64,000 nucleotides of DNA, taken from positions 1 to 64,000 of the forward strand of contig NZ_SRXV01000005.1 of assembly GCF_004793635.1 (NCBI RefSeq). Reading direction: 5' to 3'. This document shows positions 18,110 to 33,075 of this stretch, one piece after another. Position 1 is the stretch's first letter, and every line of letters starts with the position of its first letter. Below the pieces are notes generated by a model that was given only the letters and a program-made list of their open reading frames with translations, had not been told where the DNA came from and ran no database searches. Origin of the DNA: Marinicauda pacifica. Lineage in GTDB: Bacteria > Pseudomonadota > Alphaproteobacteria > Caulobacterales > Maricaulaceae. The translations under genes were made by a program, and so were the position numbers.

Positions 18110-18478
18110 CTACAGCACCTCCGGAGCCAGCGAGACGATCTTCATGTGTTGCTTGGCCCGCAATTCGCGCGGGACCGGGCCGAAGATACGCGTGCCCAGA
18201 GGCTCGTTGCTCTGGTTCAGAAGGACCGCAGCGTTGTTGTCGAAGCGGATCACGCTACCGTCGCGGCGTTTGATGTCCGCAGCGGTACGCACCACGACGG
18301 CCTTGCGCACGTCGCCTTTCTTCACCCGACCCTTCGGCGAGGCTTCTTTTACAGAGACGACAATAATGTCGCCGACGCGCGCATAACGCCGCTTCGCTCC
18401 GCCCAGTACTTTGATGCACTGCACACGGCGGGCGCCGGAGTTATCGGCCACGTCCAGATTAGTTTGCATCTGGATCAT
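18110..18478 (-). CDS. rplN: 50S ribosomal protein L14 (uL14)
   Basis: A 122-residue protein ([20 protein letters not shown]) containing the L14 signature and ending [22 protein letters not shown](VL). It forms an intersubunit bridge and is the docking site for the silencing factor RsfS. The start at Met1 matches the usual 122-residue length. It begins the spc part of the superoperon, 39 bases after rpsQ. Confidence 0.98.
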   Translation of the reverse strand: MIQMQTNLDVADNSGARRVQCIKVLGGAKRRYARVGDIIVVSVKEASPKGRVKKGDVRKAVVVRTAADIKRRDGSVIRFDNNAAVLLNQSNEPLGTRIFGPVPRELRAKQHMKIVSLAPEVL

Positions 18479-18517
18479 CGTGATCCTCCATAGATCAGGA
18501 TGGTCTTCGAGGACGGC

Positions 18518-18754
18518 TTACGCCTGGTCCGCGACGACCTCCCACCGTTTGAGCTTCGACTTCGGCGCGCACTCCTGGATCAGGACCTTGTCGCCAATCT
18601 TCTTCACGCCCGCTTCGTCGTGGGCATGATACTTCTTCGAGCGGCGCACGGTCTTGCGCAGCAGCGGGTGCAGGAAGGTCCGTTCGACACGGACGATCAC
18701 CGTCTTCGCTTGCTTGTCGCTGACCACGGTGCCTTGCAGAATTCGCTTCGGCAT
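18518..18754 (-). CDS. rpsQ: 30S ribosomal protein S17 (uS17)
   Basis: A 78-residue OB-fold protein ([20 protein letters not shown]) that binds the 5' domain of 16S rRNA. The region [20 protein letters not shown] is typical. It is 3 bases after rpmC and ends the S10-type part of the cluster. Confidence 0.97.
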   Translation of the reverse strand: MPKRILQGTVVSDKQAKTVIVRVERTFLHPLLRKTVRRSKKYHAHDEAGVKKIGDKVLIQECAPKSKLKRWEVVADQA

Positions 18755-18757
18755 CGC

Positions 18758-18961
18758 CTAGCTCCCTTGGGCTTGCAGCGCGCGACGACGGATATCCGTC
18801 TTCAGTCGGGCAATGTCCTTGCGGATATGCCCGAAGCGCGCGGTGTTCTCCAGCTGGCCGGTGGCCGCCTGGAAACGCAGGTTGAAATGCTCTTTCTTCA
18901 GCTTGAGGAGTTCGTCCTGCAGCTGGTCATCGCTCAGAGCGCGAACGTCTTCGGGTTTCAT
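18758..18961 (-). CDS. rpmC: 50S ribosomal protein L29 (uL29)
   Basis: A 67-residue, two-helix protein ([20 protein letters not shown]) with the signature [20 protein letters not shown]. It sits at the tunnel exit near the trigger-factor and SRP docking site. The ATG overlaps the rplP stop by 4 bases. Confidence 0.97.
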   Translation of the reverse strand: MKPEDVRALSDDQLQDELLKLKKEHFNLRFQAATGQLENTARFGHIRKDIARLKTDIRRRALQAQGS

Positions 18962-19386
18962 CGCGCTGCCTCCTGTTCGCCCGGACGGGTCACGACCTTG
19001 GTCTTGATCGGAAGTTTGGCAGCACCCAGGCGCAGCGCCTCGCGCGCAACGTCTTCAGGCACGCCGTCGATCTCGAACATGATCCGGCCCGGCTTCACTT
19101 TGGCCACCCAAAATTCCGGGGAGCCTTTACCTTTACCCATCCGGACTTCAGTCGGTTTCTTCGAAACCGGAAGATCCGGAAATACGCGAATCCACACGCG
19201 GCCGGCCCGTTTCATGTGACGGGTGATGGCGCGGCGGGTCGCCTCGATTTGACGCGCGGTAACCCGCTCCGGCTCAACAGCCTTCAGGCCGTAAGAACCG
19301 AAATTGAGGGTGAAGCCGCCCTTGGCATTACCGTGAATGCGCCCCTTGTGCGCCTTCCGGTATTTCGTGCGCTTCGGTTGAAGCAT
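18958..19386 (-). CDS. rplP: 50S ribosomal protein L16 (uL16)
   Basis: A 142-residue protein ([20 protein letters not shown]) with the conserved [20 protein letters not shown] segment and the basic N-terminus. It helps shape the A-site and peptidyl transferase region. It overlaps rpmC by 4 bases and follows rpsC after 22 bases. Confidence 0.98.
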   Translation of the reverse strand: MLQPKRTKYRKAHKGRIHGNAKGGFTLNFGSYGLKAVEPERVTARQIEATRRAITRHMKRAGRVWIRVFPDLPVSKKPTEVRMGKGKGSPEFWVAKVKPGRIMFEIDGVPEDVAREALRLGAAKLPIKTKVVTRPGEQEAAR

Positions 19387-19408
19387 GGCTTAACTCCTAC
19401 CTCGAACT

Positions 19409-20113
19409 CTAGGCTGCGGCGCGGCCCGAACGGGCGCGCTGCTCACCGGTTTCCTGAAGACGGCGTTCGGACGCCATCGGATCGTGCTCGAGGATCTCGC
19501 CTTTGTAGATCCAGACCTTCACGCCGATGATGCCCATCGCGGTCATCGCTTCGGCAAAGCCGTAATCGATGTCCGCACGCAGCGTGTGAAGCGGGATAGA
19601 GCCCTCGTGGTATTGCTCAACGCGGGCAATTTCCGCTCCGCCAAGACGGCCGCTGCACATGATCCGGCACCCGAGGGCACCCATGCGCATCGTCGTTTGC
19701 AGCGAACGCTTCATGGCACGGCGGAACGCAACGCGGCGCTCAAGCTGCTGAGCGATGGATTCGGCCACCAGGTTGGCATCGGTCTCCGGCTTGCGAACCT
19801 CGACCAGGTTGAGGAAAACCTCACCACTGGTCATCTTCATCAGTTCGCGGCGCAGCTTCTCGATGTCCGAGCCCTTCTTGCCAATCACGACACCCGGACG
19901 TGCGGTGTGAATGGTCACACGGCACTTCTTGTGGGGCCGCTCGATGACAATCTTGGAGACCGAAGCATTCTTCAGACGGTCGTGAAGAAAGCGGCGGATT
20001 TTCAGATCTTCGTGCAGAAGCTCGGCATATTCCTCACCTTGAGCAAACCACCGGCTTTCCCAAGTGCGGTTGATGCCAAGGCGCAGGCCGATCGGATTGA
20101 CCTTCTGACCCAT
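19409..20113 (-). CDS. rpsC: 30S ribosomal protein S3 (uS3)
   Basis: A 234-residue protein ([20 protein letters not shown]) with an N-terminal KH domain ([17 protein letters not shown]) and the S3 C-terminal domain ([20 protein letters not shown]). It lines the mRNA entry tunnel and has helicase-assisting residues. The ATG overlaps the rplV stop (TAATG). Confidence 0.98.
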   Translation of the reverse strand: MGQKVNPIGLRLGINRTWESRWFAQGEEYAELLHEDLKIRRFLHDRLKNASVSKIVIERPHKKCRVTIHTARPGVVIGKKGSDIEKLRRELMKMTSGEVFLNLVEVRKPETDANLVAESIAQQLERRVAFRRAMKRSLQTTMRMGALGCRIMCSGRLGGAEIARVEQYHEGSIPLHTLRADIDYGFAEAMTAMGIIGVKVWIYKGEILEHDPMASERRLQETGEQRARSGRAAA

Positions 20114-20493
20114 TATGCGGCCTCCTCAACTTCGCGGACGACGATCGTGAGTTCGGAGAACGGCTTCAGGATGCGAGCACCCCGACCGCGCGCCCGCGCA
20201 CGGAACCGCTTCATAACGATGTTCTTGCCGACATAGGCCTCGGCCACGACCAGAGAGTCGATGTCGAGACCGTGATTGTTCTCAGCGTTCGCGATCGCGG
20301 ACTCAAGAACCTTCTTGACGTCGTCGGCAATGCGCTTGCGCGAGAAGGTAAGATCGTTGAGGGCGCGCTCGACCGGCTTACCGCGGATCATGGACGCGAC
20401 CAGGTTCAGCTTCTGAGGGCTGATCCGGATCATACGCTGCTTGGCGCGAGCCTCATTGTCCGCGACGCGGCGGGGATTGGTTGACTGTCCCAT
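20113..20493 (-). CDS. rplV: 50S ribosomal protein L22 (uL22)
   Basis: A 126-residue protein ([20 protein letters not shown]) whose long beta hairpin lines the exit tunnel ([20 protein letters not shown]). An N-terminal extension of about 15 residues precedes the usual core. It is 4 bases after rpsS and overlaps rpsC by one base. Confidence 0.97.
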   Translation of the reverse strand: MGQSTNPRRVADNEARAKQRMIRISPQKLNLVASMIRGKPVERALNDLTFSRKRIADDVKKVLESAIANAENNHGLDIDSLVVAEAYVGKNIVMKRFRARARGRGARILKPFSELTIVVREVEEAA

Positions 20494-20497
20494 CGCG

Positions 20498-20776
20498 CTA
20501 CTTCCTCTTGGCTTTCTTGTCCGCCGCGTGACCGTAGTAGGTCCGCGAAGGCGCGAATTCGCCGAGCTTGTGGCCGACCATGTCTTCGGACACCAGCACA
20601 GGCACGAACTTGTTGCCGTTGTGAACCTGGAAGGTCAGACCCACGAATTGCGGCATAATTGTCGAGCGGCGCGACCAAGTCTTGATGGCCTGCTTACGAC
20701 CACCCTCATGGGCGGCGTCCGCTTTCTTCAGGAGGTATCCGTCGACGAACGGACCTTTCCAGACAGAACGGGGCAT
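20498..20776 (-). CDS. rpsS: 30S ribosomal protein S19 (uS19)
   Basis: A 92-residue protein ([20 protein letters not shown]) with the family signature [20 protein letters not shown]. It pairs with S13 in the 30S head. It is 15 bases after rplB and 4 bases before rplV. Confidence 0.98.
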   Translation of the reverse strand: MPRSVWKGPFVDGYLLKKADAAHEGGRKQAIKTWSRRSTIMPQFVGLTFQVHNGNKFVPVLVSEDMVGHKLGEFAPSRTYYGHAADKKAKRK

Positions 20777-20791
20777 AGCTAGCGCGCTCCC

Positions 20792-21628
20792 TTAGCGTTT
20801 CTTGCGCTCGTGGCGCGAGCGAATGATGAACTTGTCGGTGCCTTTGTTCTTGCGCGTCTTGCGACCCTTGGTCGGCTTGCCCCACGGGGTAACCGGGTGA
20901 CGGCCACCAGAGGTGCGACCCTCACCACCACCGTGCGGGTGGTCGACCGGGTTCATCGCGACGCCGCGAACGGCAGGACGGCGGCCCAGATGGCGATTAC
21001 GGCCGGCCTTGCCCAGGTTCTGGTTCATATGATCCGGATTGGACACCGCGCCAACCGTCGCCACACAATCCTGATGAACCATGCGCAACTCGCCGCTCAT
21101 CAGGCGCACCTGGGCATAACCGGCGTCGCGGCCGACCAGCTGAGCGTACGCGCCGGCAGAACGCGCGATCTGACCACCCTTGAGCGGCTTCATCTCGACA
21201 TTGTGCACGATCGTACCCACCGGCATGGAGCGCAGCGGCATGCAATTGCCCGGCTTCACGTCGACGCGCTGGCCCGCAAGGACCGTGTCACCGACACCCA
21301 GACGCTGCGGCGCCAGGATATAGGCAATCTCACCGTCTTCATACTTGATCAGTGCGATAAACGCCGAACGGTTGGGATCGTATTCCAGGCGCTCGACCGT
21401 GGCGGGCACATCCCACTTGGTCCGCTTGAAATCGATGACGCGATAGAGGCGCTTCGCACCGCCCCCGCGACGGCGAGCCGTCACGCGGCCGGTGTTATTG
21501 CGGCCACCATTTTTACGCAGACCTTCGACGAGCGTCTTTTCCGGACGACCGGAATAGAGTTCCTCGCGGTTGACCAGAACCAGCGAACGGCGGCCCGGCG
21601 AAGTCGGCTTGAATGTCTTCAGTGCCAT
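20792..21628 (-). CDS. rplB: 50S ribosomal protein L2 (uL2)
   Basis: A 278-residue protein ([20 protein letters not shown]). The RNA-binding and SH3-like domains are complete and end with [18 protein letters not shown], which carries the conserved histidine close to the peptidyl transferase centre. It is needed for subunit association. It is 25 bases after rplW. Confidence 0.98.
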   Translation of the reverse strand: MALKTFKPTSPGRRSLVLVNREELYSGRPEKTLVEGLRKNGGRNNTGRVTARRRGGGAKRLYRVIDFKRTKWDVPATVERLEYDPNRSAFIALIKYEDGEIAYILAPQRLGVGDTVLAGQRVDVKPGNCMPLRSMPVGTIVHNVEMKPLKGGQIARSAGAYAQLVGRDAGYAQVRLMSGELRMVHQDCVATVGAVSNPDHMNQNLGKAGRNRHLGRRPAVRGVAMNPVDHPHGGGEGRTSGGRHPVTPWGKPTKGRKTRKNKGTDKFIIRSRHERKKR

Positions 21629-21653
21629 GTGTGTCTTCCTTCTGCCAGACGCC

Positions 21654-21947
21654 CTAGAGGCCCGTCGTGACGTCGATCGAGTGGCCCTCTTCGAGGGTCA
21701 CGACCGCTTTTTTCACATCGGTACGCCGGCCGACGATGCCGCGGAAGCGCTTGGTCTTGCCCTTGGTGATCAGCGTATTCACCGCCTTCACCTTGACCTT
21801 GAACAGCTCTTCCACCGCCTCGGCGATGTCCTTCTTGGTCGCATCGAGCGGCACGCGAAAGACGACCTTGTTGTCCTCGGACAGAAGAGTCGACTTCTCG
21901 GTGATCACCGGCGCGACGATGGTGTCGTAATGACGCGGAGCGGGCAT
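21654..21947 (-). CDS. rplW: 50S ribosomal protein L23 (uL23)
   Basis: A 97-residue protein ([20 protein letters not shown]) at the tunnel exit, the main docking site for trigger factor and SRP. The ATG at 21947 shares its A with the rplD stop (TGATG); a GTG one codon upstream is less likely. The core [18 protein letters not shown] is typical. Confidence 0.97.
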   Translation of the reverse strand: MPAPRHYDTIVAPVITEKSTLLSEDNKVVFRVPLDATKKDIAEAVEELFKVKVKAVNTLITKGKTKRFRGIVGRRTDVKKAVVTLEEGHSIDVTTGL

Positions 21948-22585
21948 CACGCGTTCTCCCGCGGCTGGAGCCGCTCGTTGATCTTTTCAACGGCCGCTTT
22001 GGTCAGGACCAGCGTGTCCCGGCGCAGCACGTCGTAAACATTGAGACCTTGCGCCGGCAGCACATCCACATTCGGAATGTTGCGCGCGGCGCGGGCGAAG
22101 TTTTCGTCCAGCGTCTCGCCGTCGATGATCAGCGCATTCTTCAGCCCGATCTTGCCGAACGCCTCGAGCAGCGCCTTCGTCTTCGGAGCGTCGAGCTTGG
22201 CCTCATCGAGAATGATGAGGCTCGAACCGCCGACCTTGGACGACAGCGCGTGCTTCAGAGCAAGCATTCGAACCTTCTTGGGAAGCTCGGTCGCGTGTGA
22301 CCGCACCCGCGGGCCGTGTGCCTTGCCGCCGCCCACGAAGATCGGCGCACGGCGCGAACCGTGACGCGCGCCGCCAGTACCCTTCTGGCGGTACATCTTC
22401 TTTGTGGTGCGGCTGATCTCGTTACGCTCAAGTGCCTTGTGCGTACCGGCCTGGCGACGCGACAGCTGCCACTTCACGGCACGCTGAAGGATGTCGCCGC
22501 GGATCTCCTCGATGCCGAAAATCGCATCGTCGAGATCGACCGAGCCGGCCTTGCCGGCATCGAGCTTGATCACGTCGATCTTCAT
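21947..22585 (-). CDS. rplD: 50S ribosomal protein L4 (uL4)
   Basis: A 212-residue protein ([20 protein letters not shown]) with the tunnel loop [20 protein letters not shown]. In Escherichia coli L4 represses the S10 operon through its leader; the leader here (23717-23851) shows no obviously matching structure by eye. It overlaps rplC by 4 bases and rplW by one. Confidence 0.98.
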   Translation of the reverse strand: MKIDVIKLDAGKAGSVDLDDAIFGIEEIRGDILQRAVKWQLSRRQAGTHKALERNEISRTTKKMYRQKGTGGARHGSRRAPIFVGGGKAHGPRVRSHATELPKKVRMLALKHALSSKVGGSSLIILDEAKLDAPKTKALLEAFGKIGLKNALIIDGETLDENFARAARNIPNVDVLPAQGLNVYDVLRRDTLVLTKAAVEKINERLQPRENA

Positions 22586-23397
22586 AACTTGGATTCTCCT
22601 TCGCCGGAGGTGTCGGCGGCGGCGTCGACCTGATCTTCGGTCGGCGCGCCTTCAGCCACCATGTCGGCCTGTTCAGAGCCCGGCTCCGGACTGTCGACTT
22701 CGCCGGCAGCCTTGAATTGGCCCGGGAAAGGCAGATCCTCGGCCTTCACACCTTTGACAGCGTCGCGCACCTCGACCCAGCCACTGGCCGAGCCCGGAAC
22801 CGCGCCACGCACCCAAAGGATGCCGCGTTCGGCGTCGATACGAACGACTTCGAGATTCTGGACCGTGACGCGCTCGGCACCGAGGTGGCCGGCCATCTTC
22901 TTGCCTTTGAAGACCTTGCCCGGATCCTGGCACTGACCGGTCGAACCGTGGGAACGGTGAGAGATCGACACGCCGTGCGAGGCGCGCAGACCACCAAAGT
23001 TCCAACGCTTCATGCCACCGGCAAAGCCCTTGCCGATCGAAGTGCCCGCGACATCGACCTTCTGGCCGACGGCGAAATGATCCGCGGTCAACGTGGAGCC
23101 TGCGTCGATGAGCGCATCGTCGCTCACACGAAACTCAAGCACCTTGCGCTTGGGTTCGACGCTGGACTTGGCGAAGTGGCCGCGCATCGCCTTGGACGTG
23201 CGCTTGGCTTTCGCCGCACCGGCACCGAGCTGCAGCGCGGTGTAACCGTCGCGCTCAGCGGTTCGCTGCGCGACTACCTGCACATTGTCCATGTGCAGCA
23301 CGGTAACGGGCACGTGATTGCCGTCCTCGGAGAAGATACGGGTCATACCGACCTTCTTCGCCAGAACGCCCGTGCGTAGCTGTTGAGCCTGGCTCAT
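22582..23397 (-). CDS. rplC: 50S ribosomal protein L3 (uL3) with acidic C-terminal tail
   Basis: A 271-residue protein ([20 protein letters not shown]) longer than the usual 205-240. The core ends near residue 225 ([15 protein letters not shown]); the remaining ~45 residues are low-complexity and acidic ([19 protein letters not shown]…). L3 starts 50S assembly and reaches the peptidyl transferase centre. The central [17 protein letters not shown] signature, including the Gln that can be methylated in other bacteria, is present. Tail function unknown. Confidence 0.97.
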   Translation of the reverse strand: MSQAQQLRTGVLAKKVGMTRIFSEDGNHVPVTVLHMDNVQVVAQRTAERDGYTALQLGAGAAKAKRTSKAMRGHFAKSSVEPKRKVLEFRVSDDALIDAGSTLTADHFAVGQKVDVAGTSIGKGFAGGMKRWNFGGLRASHGVSISHRSHGSTGQCQDPGKVFKGKKMAGHLGAERVTVQNLEVVRIDAERGILWVRGAVPGSASGWVEVRDAVKGVKAEDLPFPGQFKAAGEVDSPEPGSEQADMVAEGAPTEDQVDAAADTSGEGESKL

Positions 23398-23401
23398 GGT
23401 C

Positions 23402-23716
23402 TTAAGCTCCCAGCTTGATCTCGACGTCGACGCCAGCAGACAGGTCGAGCTTCATCAGCGCGTCCACTGTCTGCGGCGTCGGGTCAACGATATCCAGGAC
23501 GCGCTTGTGAGTGCGCATCTCGAACTGCTCGCGAGATTTCTTGTCGATGTGCGGACCCCGCAGCACCGTGAACTTTTCGATCCGCGTCGGCAGCGGGATC
23601 GGCCCGCGTACCGCCGCGCCAGTGCGCTTCGCCGTGGAAACGATCTCCCGCGCGGACGAATCCAGCACGCGGTGATCGAAAGCCCGGAGGCGGATGCGAA
23701 TGTTTTGTTGTGCCAT
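23402..23716 (-). CDS. rpsJ: 30S ribosomal protein S10 (uS10/NusE)
   Basis: A 104-residue protein ([20 protein letters not shown]) with the signature [20 protein letters not shown]. It acts in the 30S head and, with NusB, in antitermination. It is the first gene of the S10-spc-alpha superoperon. The frame is open 12 codons upstream, but this Met is the family start. A promoter is at 23852-23880. Confidence 0.98.
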   Translation of the reverse strand: MAQQNIRIRLRAFDHRVLDSSAREIVSTAKRTGAAVRGPIPLPTRIEKFTVLRGPHIDKKSREQFEMRTHKRVLDIVDPTPQTVDALMKLDLSAGVDVEIKLGA

Positions 23717-23851
23717 CGATCCGGTCCCAACAATGCGCGCGAGCCAGACCACAGACCTCTATGGCCCACGGCAGCTCACGCCAAATCCAAATTTTGCGTT
23801 TCATGGAGCTGCGTTTGCACTCGGCACGGCCAGCCCGCTCAGAAGGACGGT

Positions 23852-23880
23852 GGGATACTCTTCCCCGTCGGTTCCGTCAA
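23852..23880 (-). promoter_or_regulatory. Sigma70 promoter of the S10 superoperon
   Basis: Minus-strand TTGACG (23875-23880) and TATCCC (23852-23857), 17 bases apart. It would give a leader of about 125-130 bases before rpsJ. The whole gap 23717-24103 has no gene that I can support; it holds this promoter, the leader and the end of the tuf unit. Confidence 0.72.
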
Positions 23881-24103
23881 CACCCTGCAACGTAATTAGG
23901 CTCTTCGTCGGCAGCCAGTTGCGCAGCTGAACACTTCCTAGCACCCCATTTTAACATGGAAGGCCCGCACAGGGCCCTTCAACCGGGGTTGAGGCGCAGC
24001 AACGCCTGGCAGAAGACTGGCGCATCAATGGTGATTCTCTACCAGAGGTCCGCCCGAGAACTCCTGTTTCGCCTTCGGTCTATCCCGCTCATCGCAAAGA
24101 AAA

Positions 24104-24131
24104 AGGGCGGCTGCCATGTGACAGCCGCCCT
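24104..24131 (-). terminator. Rho-independent terminator after tuf (copy A)
   Basis: 10-bp stem (24104-24113 with 24122-24131) and an 8-base loop, followed on the minus strand by TTTTTCTTTGC. It lies 34 bases after the tuf stop and separates the str operon from the S10 operon. An identical copy follows the second tuf gene. Confidence 0.92.
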
Positions 24132-24165
24132 GGTTCGATCGTGTCGCCTGGTGAGGCGGCGCGAT

Positions 24166-25341
<1,176 letters not shown>

Positions 25342-25396
25342 CTTTAGTCTCGCTCTTCTGGCGTCGTTTATTCAGGGGCCTGGTCCGCCAACCGGA

Positions 25397-27472
25397 TCAG
25401 GCGATTTTCGAGATAACCTCGTCGGCCACCGCTTGGGGAACCGGCGCATAGTGGTCGAACTGCATCGTGAACTGGGCGCGACCCTGAGTGGCCGAGCGCA
25501 GGTTGTTCACGTAGCCGAACATGTTGGCGAGCGGCACCATCGCGTTCACGACAGTTGCGTTGCCGCGCATCTCCTGGTCGCGGATCTGGCCGCGGCGGGA
25601 GTTCAGATCGCCGATGACCGAACCGGTATAGTCGTCCGGGGTCACAACTTCGACCTTCATGACAGGCTCAAGCAGCTTGATCTTCATCTGCGGCTTCGCT
25701 TCGCGCATCGCGCCACGGGCGGCGATTTCGAAGGCCAGGACGCTGGAGTCCACGTCGTGGTAGGCACCGTCGACCAGAGTCACCGAGAAGTCGATGAGGG
25801 GGAACCCGGCCAACAGACCATTGTGCCGGATCGACTCGATGCCTTTTTCAACACCCGGAATGTATTCCTTGGGCACCGAACCACCAACGATCTTGGACTC
25901 AAACTTGTAACCTTCGCCCGGCTCGTTAGGCGTGATCTGCAGCTTGATGCGCGCAAACTGACCCGAACCACCCGACTGCTTCTTGTGGGTGTAATCGATT
26001 TCGCAAGGCACACCGACGGTTTCACGATAGGCCACCTGAGGCGCGCCGACGTTCGCTTCGACCTTGAACTCACGCTTCATACGATCAACCAGGATGTCGA
26101 GGTGAAGCTCGCCCATACCGGCAATGATCGTCTGACCGGACTCTTCGTCGGTCGACATGCGGAAGGACGGGTCCTCGGCCGCAAGGCGCTGAAGCGCAAC
26201 ACCAAGCTTTTCCTGGTCCGCTTTCGACTTCGGCTCGATGGCCAGCTCGATCACCGGCTCCGGGAATTCCATCCGCTCAAGAATGACAGGCTTTGCCGGA
26301 TCGCAGAGCGTATCACCCGTGGTCGTGTCCTTCAGGCCCGCGATGGCGACGATATCGCCTGCGAAGGCTTCCTTGATGTCTTCGCGCGAATTGGAGTGCA
26401 TCAGCAGCATGCGGCCGATGCGTTCCTTCTTGTCCTTCACCGTATTCAACAGCGAAGTGCCCGTCTCGACCTTGCCCGAATAGATGCGGCAGAAGGTGAG
26501 CGTGCCCACGAAGGGATCGTTCATGATCTTGAAGGCCAGGAGCGCGGTCGGCTCATCATCGGAGGACCGGCGCTTGGTCTCTTCCTCGGTCTTCGGATCG
26601 ATGCCGCGAATGTCGAGCACGTCGACCGGCGACGGCAGGTAATCGACAACCGCGTCAAGCATCGGCTGGACGCCCTTGTTCTTGAACGCCGAACCGCACA
26701 AGACTGGGTTGAACTTCAGGCCGATTGTACCCTTCCGGACAAGCTCAATAAGCTTCTCGTAAGACGGCTCTTCGCCAGCAAGATAAGCCTCCATGGCCTC
26801 ATCGTCCTGCTCGACGGCAGTCTCGACGAGCAGCTCGCGGTATTCCGCAGCCTGGTCGGCGAGGTCGGCCGGGATTTCTTCCTCACGGAAGGTGGCGCCC
26901 AGATTCTCGGCTTCCCAGATGACCGCCTTCATCTTGAGCAGGTCGACCAGACCTTCGAACTCGTTTTCCGCACCGATCGGCAGCTGGGTAACGAGCGGAG
27001 TTGCGCCAAGACGATCCTTGATCATCTTGATGCAGTTGAAGTAGTCGGCGCCCAGCTTGTCCATCTTGTTGACGAAGATGATGCGCGGGACCTTGTACTT
27101 GTCACCCTGGCGCCAGACCGTTTCCGTCTGCGGTTCGACCCCGGCGTTCGCGTCCAGACAGCAAACCGCACCATCGAGCACACGCAGCGAACGCTCGACT
27201 TCAATGGTGAAGTCAACGTGGCCGGGCGTGTCGATGATGTTCAGACGCTTGTTCCGCCAGAAAGTGGTCGTCGCAGCAGACGTGATCGTGATGCCGCGTT
27301 CCTGCTCCTGCTCCATCCAGTCCATGGTGGCCGCGCCATCATGGACCTCACCGATTTTGTGCGACTTGCCCGTGTAGTACAGGATGCGTTCGGTCGTGGT
27401 CGTCTTGCCGGCATCGATGTGCGCCATGATGCCGAAATTACGATAGTCTTCGATCTTATAGTCGCGGGGCAT
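25397..27472 (-). CDS. fusA: Elongation factor G
   Basis: A 691-residue translocation GTPase. The G domain has [19 protein letters not shown] near the N-terminus, DTPGHVDF and NKMDKLGAD; domains II-V follow, with the domain IV tip region [18 protein letters not shown]. It drives translocation and, with RRF, ribosome recycling. It lies between rpsG (35 bases) and tuf in the str operon. Confidence 0.98.
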   Translation of the reverse strand: MPRDYKIEDYRNFGIMAHIDAGKTTTTERILYYTGKSHKIGEVHDGAATMDWMEQEQERGITITSAATTTFWRNKRLNIIDTPGHVDFTIEVERSLRVLDGAVCCLDANAGVEPQTETVWRQGDKYKVPRIIFVNKMDKLGADYFNCIKMIKDRLGATPLVTQLPIGAENEFEGLVDLLKMKAVIWEAENLGATFREEEIPADLADQAAEYRELLVETAVEQDDEAMEAYLAGEEPSYEKLIELVRKGTIGLKFNPVLCGSAFKNKGVQPMLDAVVDYLPSPVDVLDIRGIDPKTEEETKRRSSDDEPTALLAFKIMNDPFVGTLTFCRIYSGKVETGTSLLNTVKDKKERIGRMLLMHSNSREDIKEAFAGDIVAIAGLKDTTTGDTLCDPAKPVILERMEFPEPVIELAIEPKSKADQEKLGVALQRLAAEDPSFRMSTDEESGQTIIAGMGELHLDILVDRMKREFKVEANVGAPQVAYRETVGVPCEIDYTHKKQSGGSGQFARIKLQITPNEPGEGYKFESKIVGGSVPKEYIPGVEKGIESIRHNGLLAGFPLIDFSVTLVDGAYHDVDSSVLAFEIAARGAMREAKPQMKIKLLEPVMKVEVVTPDDYTGSVIGDLNSRRGQIRDQEMRGNATVVNAMVPLANMFGYVNNLRSATQGRAQFTMQFDHYAPVPQAVADEVISKIA

Positions 27473-27507
27473 TGGGGAGGTCCTTTAACGTCGGCCCGGG
27501 CAGTATC

Positions 27508-27978
27508 TTACCAGCGGTAGTGCGAGAAGGCGCGGTTGGCTTCGGCCATGCGGTGCGTGTCTTCACGCTTCTTCACCGCGGTACCGCGATTGGACGATGC
27601 ATCCATCAATTCGGCGGCCAGACGCTCGCGCATCGTGTTTTCATTACGCCCGCGAGCAGCGGCAGCAAGCCAGCGAATGGCCAGCGCCTTGCGGCGGTCG
27701 GGACGCACCTCGACGGGAACCTGGTAGGTCGCACCACCCACACGGCGCGAACGCACCTCGATTTCCGGAGCAACGTTTTCGAGCGCCTCGTGGAAGACCC
27801 GCACAGGCTCACGCTTGGCCTTGCCTTCAACGATCTCAAGCGCACCGTACACGATACTCTCGGCGGCCGATTTCTTGCCGTCGTGCATCATGTAATTCAT
27901 GAACTTGGTCAGATCGCGATCGCCGAACTTCGGGTCCGGGAAGATTTCGCGCTTCTCTGCGCGGTGACGACGGGACAT
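27508..27978 (-). CDS. rpsG: 30S ribosomal protein S7 (uS7)
   Basis: A 156-residue protein ([20 protein letters not shown]) that nucleates the 30S head and contacts E-site tRNA. The segment [20 protein letters not shown] is the family signature. In Escherichia coli it represses the str operon from the rpsL-rpsG spacer; here that spacer is only 12 bases, so such a site is unlikely in the same place. Confidence 0.98.
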   Translation of the reverse strand: MSRRHRAEKREIFPDPKFGDRDLTKFMNYMMHDGKKSAAESIVYGALEIVEGKAKREPVRVFHEALENVAPEIEVRSRRVGGATYQVPVEVRPDRRKALAIRWLAAAARGRNENTMRERLAAELMDASSNRGTAVKKREDTHRMAEANRAFSHYRW

Positions 27979-27990
27979 CCCTGTCTCTCC

Positions 27991-28362
27991 TTATTTCGGA
28001 CGCTTGGCGCCGTATTTCGAACGACGCTGACGGCGATCCTTGACGCCCTGGGTATCCAGCACGCCGCGAAGAATGTGATAACGCACGCCGGGAAGGTCCT
28101 TCACACGGCCGCCGCGGATGAGAACCACGGAGTGCTCTTGAAGGTTATGGCCCTCGCCGGGGATGTAGCTCACGACTTCGTAGCCATTGGTCAAACGGAC
28201 CTTGGCCACTTTACGAAGAGCCGAGTTCGGCTTCTTCGGGGTCGTGGTGTACACGCGTGTACACACACCACGGCGCTGCGGGCAGGCCTGAAGGGCCGGC
28301 ACCTTGTTACGCTTGGGCTTATCTTTCCGCGGCTTGCGGATGAGCTGATTGACTGTGGGCAT
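27991..28362 (-). CDS. rpsL: 30S ribosomal protein S12 (uS12)
   Basis: A 123-residue protein ([20 protein letters not shown]). It monitors codon-anticodon pairing. Lys43 ([13 protein letters not shown]) and Lys88 ([12 protein letters not shown]) are the sensitive-type residues at the streptomycin sites. The frame remains open upstream, but this Met is the family start. First gene of the str operon. Confidence 0.98.
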   Translation of the reverse strand: MPTVNQLIRKPRKDKPKRNKVPALQACPQRRGVCTRVYTTTPKKPNSALRKVAKVRLTNGYEVVSYIPGEGHNLQEHSVVLIRGGRVKDLPGVRYHILRGVLDTQGVKDRRQRRSKYGAKRPK

Positions 28363-28551
28363 CCCGCTCTTGTCCGTTCCTAATCCCGCTAGGGCGTTGC
28401 CACCGTCTTCAAGCAGCGAACGCGTAAAACCGATCTTGGACGAGAGCGTATCCCCCGGCCGCGATCGGATCCAAATTGTCTCGTTGTTTCGGGCGACGTC
28501 TAATCGGCGCACGGGGCGCGGATTACGGCTCGCCTCCGAAAACGAGCGCGG

Positions 28552-28580
28552 AACCTACTGGCGTGACTCGCTTCCGTCAA
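28552..28580 (-). promoter_or_regulatory. Sigma70 promoter of the str operon
   Basis: Minus-strand TTGACG (28575-28580) and TAGGTT (28552-28557), 17 bases apart. It leaves a leader of roughly 180 bases before rpsL. The gap 28363-28776 holds this promoter and the rpoC terminator and no supported gene. Confidence 0.6.
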
Positions 28581-28724
28581 GCGGGGTGTGGAGGGGATAA
28601 TGCATAGCCCGCCCCCCGGTCATATCCGGCGCTCTTCAAGCCCCCTCACCTTCGCCAGCAACGCCCGGTCCGGCAAGCCGGCCGGACTGGCTTGAAGCTT
28701 GTTTTGGCAATGAAAACAGAAAAA

Positions 28725-28748
28725 AGCCCCGGTCAGATGACCGGGGCT
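28725..28748 (-). terminator. Rho-independent terminator after rpoC
   Basis: A perfect 10-bp stem (28725-28734 with 28739-28748), 4-base loop, followed by TTTTTTCTGTTTT on the minus strand. It lies 28 bases after the rpoC stop and separates the rpoBC operon from the str operon. Confidence 0.94.
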
Positions 28749-28776
28749 CATTTCATTCAGCGTACAGCCTGATCGA

Positions 28777-32991
<4,215 letters not shown>

Positions 32992-33075
32992 GGTCCGTCT
33001 CCTTGACGGTAGCGGCGGCGGAGCCTGTTGGAGGGGAGACCCCGCCGCCCTTTCGCTACATTGCCGGTTAGGCGT

